Made by a program: the position numbers and the translations under genes. Under the pieces are notes generated by a model that saw only the letters and a program-made list of their open reading frames with translations, did not search any database and had not been told where the DNA came from. From Candidatus Hydrogenedentota bacterium (GTDB lineage: Bacteria; Hydrogenedentota; Hydrogenedentia; Hydrogenedentales; SLHB01): a DNA stretch of 7,245 nt. Each line of letters starts with the position of its first letter. Within the stretch, counting starts at the first letter, position 1. This document shows positions 1-5,010 of the stretch, one piece after another. Location of the stretch: positions 1-7,245 of the forward strand of contig PWNM01000613.1 of the NCBI GenBank assembly GCA_003557825.1, read 5' to 3'.

Positions 1-384
1 GACCGATAAATAGTGCCGAAGGCGTTCAAAATAGGCCGGTTTAAAGGCATCCAGATCATAGAGCCCCGTCTCGTCATCGCGAACCCATGGAAGCTCTCCC
101 CCCTCTTCGCCATGGCTCGGCCAAAAAAGCGTGAGTCGTAATAGATTGCCCCCATGCTCGGCCATGATCTCGATATCGCGCACATAGTCAAAATCCGCTT
201 CGCTGATAGCCGTCCAGCCATAGCTTTTTGAGGCTAAAAAGACTGGCTCGCCATTGTAACTCAGATAACGTGGATTCTCCTCGAAAATCTGGACTCGGCC
301 ACTTGGTCCCGCAACGGCATCATGGACGCCAACTCCAAGCGAGAAAAAGCAACTCATTGCTACCAACATTACACCTAATCGCAT
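1..384 (-). CDS. Secreted glycoside-hydrolase-like protein, N-terminal part (3' end outside window)
   Basis: An open frame of 128 codons runs from ATG at 384 to the window edge with no stop. Residues 1-25 look like a Sec signal peptide: a short basic start (MRLG), a hydrophobic core, then an AVA|G cleavage site near residue 25. The mature part has the motif ENPRYLSYNGEPVFLAS (about 36-52), then a predicted helix with EIMAEHGGNLLRL (72-84) and LPWVRDDETGLYDLDAF (98-114), ending in PAYFERLRHYL. From memory, this order (NPRYF, G.P..L, a GxNxxRL strand, PW.R, then FDL..F.PAYFDRLR) matches the first strands of TIM-barrel proteins annotated as cellulase-family or GH5-like glycosylhydrolases. The catalytic glutamates would lie beyond the edge, so activity and substrate cannot be judged. 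The start is fixed by AAGGAGGA 7 nt upstream and by the signal peptide. It lies 3 nt after the membrane-protein gene, so the two are probably co-transcribed. Family-level confidence is moderate. Confidence 0.8.
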   Translation of the reverse strand, partial: MRLGVMLVAMSCFFSLGVGVHDAVAGPSGRVQIFEENPRYLSYNGEPVFLASKSYGWTAISEADFDYVRDIEIMAEHGGNLLRLTLFWPSHGEEGGELPWVRDDETGLYDLDAFKPAYFERLRHYLSV

Positions 385-387
385 CGT

Positions 388-867
388 TTATCCTCCTTGT
401 TGATTGTTTGTACGCAAAACAGAGCCCTGGGGATCATCCCGAGGCACGGGAACCAAAACCAGCCATAGGGCGTCGGCGAGCATGGGTAGAATACAAAGGC
501 CATAGCCTATCACGGCAATGTATGCTACACCCGAAACATGGGGCGCACGGACAGCGATAACAGCCAGTGCACCGGCGAGGATACCTCGTGCTGCAAACCA
601 CAAAATCCCGCCTCGCCATCTCATTTTCGAAAGCCTTTTTGTCATGCGAAGGGGCGAAAAGCTCATGGCAACCCACACGAACACCGTTAGCAACACCGCA
701 GCTGTGCCAGCAATCATCAACTTCATCATGGCGTCCAGTGCGACAAAGCTAGGTAGATCTGGGTATTGGAGCAACCGGTAAAAGGCAAAACGCCAGCCGT
801 ATATGAGCATGACATCCACGGCGGCAAGCATCTTCTGCTTCAGAATGAGCCTGTCATCAATCCCCAT
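388..867 (-). CDS. Small multi-pass membrane protein of unknown function
   Basis: A 159-residue protein that I do not recognise. Hydrophobic segments are at about 47-70 (beginning MMKLMIAGTAAVLLTVFVW), 86-107 (GILWFAARGILAGALAVIAV) and 113-141 (VAYIAVIGYGLCILPMLADA and onward). A weaker, possibly amphipathic stretch lies at 14-33. A basic loop (RMTKRLSKMRWR, 74-85) between the first two strong helices suggests that loop is cytoplasmic. The tail from 142 is polar (RDDPQGS...NNQQGG). No catalytic motif is visible. ATG 867 is preceded 5 nt upstream by GGAGGA, a good ribosome site. The stop (TAA, 390-388) is 3 nt from the start of the secreted glycoside-hydrolase-like gene, so the two should be translated from one mRNA. 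A role in the envelope or alongside the secreted enzyme is possible but rests only on proximity. That it is a real gene is well supported by start context, length and hydrophobic pattern. Confidence 0.8.
   Translation of the reverse strand: MGIDDRLILKQKMLAAVDVMLIYGWRFAFYRLLQYPDLPSFVALDAMMKLMIAGTAAVLLTVFVWVAMSFSPLRMTKRLSKMRWRGGILWFAARGILAGALAVIAVRAPHVSGVAYIAVIGYGLCILPMLADALWLVLVPVPRDDPQGSVLRTNNQQGG
391..398 (-). promoter_or_regulatory. Strong Shine-Dalgarno for the glycoside-hydrolase-like gene
   Basis: The minus strand reads AAGGAGGA, ending 6 nt before ATG 384. It lies inside the last codons of the upstream gene (the Gln-Gly-Gly-stop region), so ribosomes finishing that gene stop next to it. 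This is close to an ideal anti-SD match and decides the start of the secreted protein. Confidence 0.85.
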
Positions 868-872
868 ATCGG

Positions 873-878
873 TCCTCC
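873..878 (-). promoter_or_regulatory. Shine-Dalgarno for the small membrane protein gene
   Basis: The minus strand reads GGAGGA with 5 nt to ATG 867. It fixes the start of the 159-residue membrane protein; no other in-frame start with a comparable site was found just upstream. Confidence 0.75.
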
Positions 879-927
879 GCGCATACGATGCCCCCCATTT
901 TTTAATGCTCCATATTGGGAAATAGTT

Positions 928-943
928 GCATCAGTCATGATGC
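928..943. repeat. Perfect inverted repeat, 6-bp arms, 4-nt loop
   Basis: The plus strand reads GCATCA, GTCA, TGATGC. It lies about 60 nt upstream of the membrane-protein start and could be a small mRNA hairpin or a dimeric operator. On the minus strand, the ATG of a possible 32-codon leader frame (938-840) lies inside it. No T-run follows, so it is not a terminator. Confidence 0.4.
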
Positions 944-1003
944 TTTCCCCTATCAACTAACCTACTGGGAATGGCATCGAAGTCAATGGCGGCTTTTGTA
1001 CAG

Positions 1004-1030
1004 GGAGCATTTCCGGTTCTTTTATGCTCC
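1004..1030. repeat. Inverted repeat GGAGCAT/ATGCTCC downstream of the ABC permease
   Basis: Seven-base perfect arms (1004-1010 and 1024-1030) are separated by 13 nt. It begins about 19 nt after the permease stop, where a transcript end would be expected. The transcribed strand after the second arm reads CTGTACAAAA and has no U-run, and the loop is long, so this does not qualify as an intrinsic terminator. A third half-copy, ATGCTCC, is at 905-911, which fits an operator set better than a terminator. Confidence 0.4.
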
Positions 1031-1049
1031 GGGCGTGAGATAGAAGCGC

Positions 1050-2762
1050 TCAGTATTCGGCGCGGCGGAGGTTTCGGAGGCCCAGCCAGATGGGAACCAA
1101 GGCGCAGAAGATGCTCAGCGCCGTGATGAAGGCCACGACTATCGCCAGGGCGTACCAGAACGATTCGGGGTTTTGAAACATGCGCAGGGCGCGCCACTGA
1201 AGGATGAAGGTCTGTCCGGCAATAATGAGAGCGATATAGCCCATGCTCATGAGGAAATTGAGGGTTCCCCCCATGCCGGACACAATACGAGCAGGGTTGT
1301 CCTCCTGGAAATTGGGATAGAGCGCACCCAGGCCTATGGCCAATCCTGAAAGGCCAAAGTTGGCGGCGATAATGCTGTACACAGCTAAGGCAAAGGCCAC
1401 GGGCGCCACCCCGAGTCGAATGCACGAGAGGACCACCAATCCCACCGTGAAAGCTGAGGTGGTAGCAACGCTTAACCAGTATTTCTGCCATATGATCTGG
1501 CGCAAGGTGATGGGAGCGAGTCCCAGGATCCAAAAGCGGCGTCCTTCAAGGCTGATTAAGGGAAAGACGAAACGACTGGTGAGCGTGGCGAGGATGAGTG
1601 TCCCGGCGCCGATGTTCATACTGGCAATCCAGGTTTGGAAGTGTTCGTAGCCTTCATAGCTCCGATTGCGCAGGCTGGCGACGTAAACCGCCATGATGCC
1701 GAAGAAGATAGCAAACTGGGCCCATTGAGCAGGGTCCCGCCAGAACAGGCGCAGGTCTTTGGAAACCAGAGCACGACTAGGATAGGGAATGATCCTGAGC
1801 AGACGATCGGCCAGAGACAAAGGACTGAATCGATTGGCCTGCCCGCGTCGGCGGCCATTTCCCCTTAGACTGGCCCAACCGGGGTAAAACACCCGCTCGG
1901 CGAACTCGGCGGCAAGCCAGGTGAGCAACAGGGCATTGGCGGTCAGCAGTAGAAGATAAAACAGGCTATCCCAATAGTGCCTGGTCGAAGCCAGTAATAG
2001 CCCTTCCGATGCCCATTGACTTGGAAGCAGAGCCGATTGGGTCTGGCGGGTGACCGCCACGACGGCGGTGAGTCCACGACTGCCCATCACGGCCTCCTCG
2101 GCCAGGCGTGCGGCGCTTAGAACACCCCGTAAGTAAACAAAGATGGCCCCCACGACGGCGACCACAAACACAAACAGCGCCCCTCGAGGTAACCGGGGAT
2201 ATATACGGACAAGGGTCATTGTGATGAACGCCCCTAGGGCGGCAGGGATGGTAATAAACGGTATGTAGAAGGCCACCCCGGCCGCATAAAAGGGCCAGGG
2301 GGCTTCAGCATTGAGGCCGTAGGCCAGGATCAACGGCGAACCGAGATAGGCGCTGGCCCATGAACTGAATACCACGCATTCGGCAAACCGTCCCAGGAAC
2401 AACTGTCGAAAGGTCAGCGGAGCCTGAACCAGGTACGCGACTTCACGGGAGCGGTATAAGGTGGAGTGAACGATGAGCACGTTGGAGAAGATCAACATTA
2501 GAAACAAGGCCAAGGCAAAGACAGAGAGCAATCGAAGCATGATGATGTCGCCTACGCCCATAAGATGCCCGCCGGACGCAACCTCGAATCCCCGTAGCCA
2601 AGCAAACCCCCGGTAAAACGCGCCGAACGCCCCCATCCACAGTAGTATGGCTGAAACCGTCAGCACGGCGATCTTGAGTTTGGATTCGTTGCGAATGCCG
2701 GCAGCGGCATGGAGCGCCATGCGCAATTTGGCGGCAAGGAGGACCACAACCGGATTCGTCAC
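1050..2762 (-). CDS. ABC transporter permease, ABC_tran_2 (PF16949)-like
   Basis: A 570-residue, very hydrophobic protein and the membrane partner of the ATPase encoded just upstream. About 12 membrane segments can be picked out, near 32-52, 77-100, 130-150, 157-184, 194-212, 264-286, 347-364, 384-402, 431-448, 452-480, 500-520 and 536-560. A basic cytoplasmic linker (RGNGRRRGQANR, 300-311) divides it into two six-helix halves, so one chain could form a whole transmembrane unit. Stretches that I associate with this permease family are PLISLEGRRFWILGLAPI (401-418) and ALYPNFQEDNPARIVSGMGG (480-499). The start is GTG at 2762, overlapping the ATPase stop by 4 nt (GTGA), with GGAGG at 2777-2773. 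ATPase and permease are therefore translationally coupled. The stop (TGA, 1052-1050) is the last of the chain that begins in secA. Direction of transport and substrate are not evident; the gene order suggests export or envelope work. The assignment as an ABC permease is confident, the exact family less so. Confidence 0.85.
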   Translation of the reverse strand: MTNPVVVLLAAKLRMALHAAAGIRNESKLKIAVLTVSAILLWMGAFGAFYRGFAWLRGFEVASGGHLMGVGDIIMLRLLSVFALALFLMLIFSNVLIVHSTLYRSREVAYLVQAPLTFRQLFLGRFAECVVFSSWASAYLGSPLILAYGLNAEAPWPFYAAGVAFYIPFITIPAALGAFITMTLVRIYPRLPRGALFVFVVAVVGAIFVYLRGVLSAARLAEEAVMGSRGLTAVVAVTRQTQSALLPSQWASEGLLLASTRHYWDSLFYLLLLTANALLLTWLAAEFAERVFYPGWASLRGNGRRRGQANRFSPLSLADRLLRIIPYPSRALVSKDLRLFWRDPAQWAQFAIFFGIMAVYVASLRNRSYEGYEHFQTWIASMNIGAGTLILATLTSRFVFPLISLEGRRFWILGLAPITLRQIIWQKYWLSVATTSAFTVGLVVLSCIRLGVAPVAFALAVYSIIAANFGLSGLAIGLGALYPNFQEDNPARIVSGMGGTLNFLMSMGYIALIIAGQTFILQWRALRMFQNPESFWYALAIVVAFITALSIFCALVPIWLGLRNLRRAEY

Positions 2763-3505
2763 CCGTCAATCGCCTCCGTGAGTTCGAGGAAGACATCCTC
2801 AAGGGAACCGGGCCGTTTGGCCAAGGCCATGATATCGGGCAACGAACCTGTGTGCAATAGGCGGCCCCTATGAATGATGCCGATGCGATCGGCCACGTTT
2901 TCGATTACGCCCAACGAATGGGTGGACATGAACACCGTCAGACCTTCGCGGGTTTTCTTTTTGAGGAAGTCCTTCACAAAGCGGATGTTTTTCGGATCGA
3001 GCCCGACCCAGGGTTCATCAACGACAACGACGCGGGGACTATGTAGAAAACACGATGCGAAGGAAAGCTTTTGCCGCATGCCATGGCTGTAATGCTCGAT
3101 CAGGTCATCCGCCACAGCAGCAATCTCAAACTGCTCGAGCAGTTCCTCACCCAGCGTATTGGCGGCATATTCGGGCAGACGGTGGAGGCCGGCGACAAAA
3201 CGCATGAACTCGCGACCCGTAAGCTTTTCGTAGAGAAACGGCGTATCGGGGATATAACCGAGCAAGGCCTTGGTGGGGACCGGCTCGCGCTGGATGTCGA
3301 AACCACCGACAATGGCTTGGCCGTCGGTCGGATGAAGTAGGCCGGTAAGGAGTTTGATTGTAGTGGTCTTACCCGCACCGTTAGGCCCCAAAAAGCAGAA
3401 GAACTCGCCTTCGGCAATATCAAGATTGAGATTATCCAAGGCGGTATGTTGGCCAAATCGCTTGGTCAGCTTTCGCATACGGATCATGGGGCCAGGCGCG
3501 GTCAC
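2759..3505 (-). CDS. ABC transporter ATP-binding protein
   Basis: A 248-residue ATPase that would power the adjacent permease by binding and hydrolysing ATP at the inner face of the membrane. Numbered from the GTG start, it has Walker A GPNGAGKT (40-47), a Q-loop region GYIPDTPFLYEKLT (83-96), an ABC signature YSHGMRQKL (139-147), Walker B VVVVDE (159-164), D-loop GLDP (168-171) and the switch histidine in STHS (H196). Two positions depart from the textbook: Asp87 stands where the Q-loop glutamine usually is, and the signature reads SHGMRQ rather than LSGGQ. I recall similar forms in ATPases paired with this kind of permease, so this is probably family-typical and not decay. I chose GTG 3505 because it overlaps the transglutaminase stop in a GTGA and has GAGGTG upstream. 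A longer frame to ATG 3562 would run 61 nt into the upstream gene, and ATG 3487 lacks a ribosome site. Its stop overlaps the permease start by 4 nt. Confidence 0.93.
   Translation of the reverse strand: MTAPGPMIRMRKLTKRFGQHTALDNLNLDIAEGEFFCFLGPNGAGKTTTIKLLTGLLHPTDGQAIVGGFDIQREPVPTKALLGYIPDTPFLYEKLTGREFMRFVAGLHRLPEYAANTLGEELLEQFEIAAVADDLIEHYSHGMRQKLSFASCFLHSPRVVVVDEPWVGLDPKNIRFVKDFLKKKTREGLTVFMSTHSLGVIENVADRIGIIHRGRLLHTGSLPDIMALAKRPGSLEDVFLELTEAIDG
2773..2777 (-). promoter_or_regulatory. Shine-Dalgarno for the ABC permease, inside the ATPase gene
   Basis: The minus strand reads GGAGG, 10 nt before the GTG at 2762. Together with the GTGA overlap it supports the GTG start of the permease and coupled translation of the ATPase and permease. 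Confidence 0.55.
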
Positions 3506-5010
3506 TCGATCTCGATCACCTCGATGTCGAGTTGGCCGATGAACTGCAGCAACTCGGTCCATCGGTCAATGCTGCCCGTAAATAGCTTAATGTGGGTGGC
3601 GTCGGCGATAGGCTGGCTCAAGGTCGGATCGATCCACACCCATCGGCCTGGGCCTTCATTTTCGGTGATGTAGACCTCCGGCCAGGCATGATAATAGAAG
3701 CCTTCGTATTCAGCGCTCCATACCACCCCAATAGCCACCCGCGTGGGAAGGCCGATTGATCGGGCCAAGGCGGTATACAGCACGGACTGTTCGTTGCAAT
3801 CCCCTCGTCGGATCTGCAAAACCTCGAGCGCCGAGGGAATGCTCATAACCGGCTCGCTTTCAATATGCTCGACAATCCAATCGTACAGCGCCATGGCCTG
3901 ATCCCATGGTTCGGTGCGGTCGCCAATGATCTCAGATGCCTTATTACGGATCACCGGATGTTCGGCTTGGATAAACGGATCGCTTCCCAGACTGGGATCA
4001 TCAACCTCGGAAAGGAGATTGGATGCGCCAGGTTCAAAAGCTTCCGGAGGCATTACAATCTGAAGCGTGTCTTCATCCAGCCAATGCTGCGTATCATCCT
4101 CCGGGATACGCTCCAGATGGGGCACACCACTCAGTCGGGCCAACATGCGCCGGGCGCCAGAAAAAGGTTGTTCGCCCATCGGCTCAATTGCTGTTGCGCC
4201 TAGGAACATGGTCGCTTCGCTGAGGTCCACTTTGCTCAGGGCCTCTTGGGATGAAATGCGCCTGAGGGTCAATCCGAAGGGCGTCTCTAACCGGATGAGT
4301 TCGCCCCCGTCGGCCACCCATGCGGTGGATTTCATCCGGTTGATGGTCACCTCCGTGATACTCACATCAACTGACGCGCCATCAACTTGAATCGTCTCCT
4401 CGGCGACACATCGTATGCGCGCCTCTTGAACCGACAACGAGAGCGGATCAAAGGTGTTCACCATATACTGGTCTCCCACCTCAAGTCTGGGTATGGCAAT
4501 GGAGGCCACTCCCCCGCCTCCCAACATCGCGGGCTGTCCCCGCATGGGAAACTGCACCGGAAACACTTCGCCGCCCGTATGCACTTGAATATCCATGAAA
4601 TCATCTTTACGGGAAGCAACGACGCGCGTCTCCGTGTCCTCGGATCGCAACCGGAAGTCACCGTCGACAAGTCCCCGTTCGAAGGAGGACCACGCAGAAC
4701 CGAGAAGCGACATTTCGGTCTGATGACCAAACAGGGTCAGGGCCATCTGCATGGTAAGCTGGACCCGGGCGCCTTCTTCCCCGTTGCGTATGCCGGGTAT
4801 GGTGCGAAGATTAAGGAATCCCGCTCGAACATCACCCGGAAGGTAAATACCCATCCAGGTATCCGTGGGTACGAGAGGCTGAGAGGATCCGCTTTCCAGA
4901 GCAGCGCTGTTGGGGGTAATCACCTCCCGTTGGACCAAAAGGCCCATCATCACCAACCAAAAAAGCACAATGAAGATGGGGGCTATTCGGATAGCACGGT
5001 GCCGCAGCAT
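3502..5010 (-). CDS. Membrane-anchored transglutaminase-like (papain-fold) protein
   Basis: A 502-residue protein with one N-terminal membrane segment (about 7-27) after a basic start (MLRHRAIR), so the bulk is probably extracytoplasmic and anchored. Residues about 48-300 are predicted beta-rich, opening with WMGIYLPGDVRAGFL, a 'W.g.Y..G...G' pattern that I associate with the N-terminal regions of transglutaminase-like proteins. The transglutaminase-like core is about 365-475 with a complete triad: Cys405 in RRGDCNEQS, His441 in YYHAWPEVY and Asp461 in WVWIDPT. The enzyme should therefore be active, as an amidase, peptidase or cross-linking enzyme; the substrate is unknown. ATG 5010 lies 28 nt inside secA and has no clear Shine-Dalgarno, so translation may depend on ribosomes leaving secA. 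Internal Mets at 21-22 would remove the membrane segment, which supports ATG 5010. Its stop overlaps the ATPase start by 4 nt, so it appears to be part of the ABC cassette. Confidence 0.9.
   Translation of the reverse strand: MLRHRAIRIAPIFIVLFWLVMMGLLVQREVITPNSAALESGSSQPLVPTDTWMGIYLPGDVRAGFLNLRTIPGIRNGEEGARVQLTMQMALTLFGHQTEMSLLGSAWSSFERGLVDGDFRLRSEDTETRVVASRKDDFMDIQVHTGGEVFPVQFPMRGQPAMLGGGGVASIAIPRLEVGDQYMVNTFDPLSLSVQEARIRCVAEETIQVDGASVDVSITEVTINRMKSTAWVADGGELIRLETPFGLTLRRISSQEALSKVDLSEATMFLGATAIEPMGEQPFSGARRMLARLSGVPHLERIPEDDTQHWLDEDTLQIVMPPEAFEPGASNLLSEVDDPSLGSDPFIQAEHPVIRNKASEIIGDRTEPWDQAMALYDWIVEHIESEPVMSIPSALEVLQIRRGDCNEQSVLYTALARSIGLPTRVAIGVVWSAEYEGFYYHAWPEVYITENEGPGRWVWIDPTLSQPIADATHIKLFTGSIDRWTELLQFIGQLDIEVIEIE

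Larger units (their letters stand above)
881..1030. repeat. Cluster of GCAT/ATGC words in the intergenic region
   Basis: Eight copies of the four-base word GCAT or its reverse complement ATGC occur in 150 bp. GCAT on the plus strand begins at 881, 928, 974 and 1007, and ATGC at 888, 905, 940 and 1024. About one would be expected by chance for the pair of words. Several pair up as inverted repeats (881/888, 928/940, 1007/1024), and three carry the longer form GGAGCAT/ATGCTCC. They lie between the stop of the ABC permease and the start of the membrane-protein gene, where a promoter and operators for the left operon would be expected. Whether they bind a protein is unknown. Confidence 0.45.

Noticed and set aside
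958..986. TTGACT with a 17-nt spacer as a sigma-70 promoter for the left operon
   Set aside because: The -35 is acceptable, but the matching -10 would read AGGTTA, which is too poor to call.
1004..1045. Intrinsic terminator after the ABC permease
   Set aside because: The inverted repeat has a 13-nt loop and no U-run after it on the transcribed strand.
931..1533. 200-codon minus-strand frame overlapping the permease
   Set aside because: It is the wrong frame of the permease. The composition is rich in His, Arg, Cys and Pro with no membrane pattern, unlike the real frame.
4010..4223. Plus-strand AAGGAG followed by ATG 4023 and a 66-codon frame
   Set aside because: The ribosome-site match is good, but it lies antisense to the coding region of the transglutaminase-like protein and the peptide has no recognisable features; a chance match is more likely.
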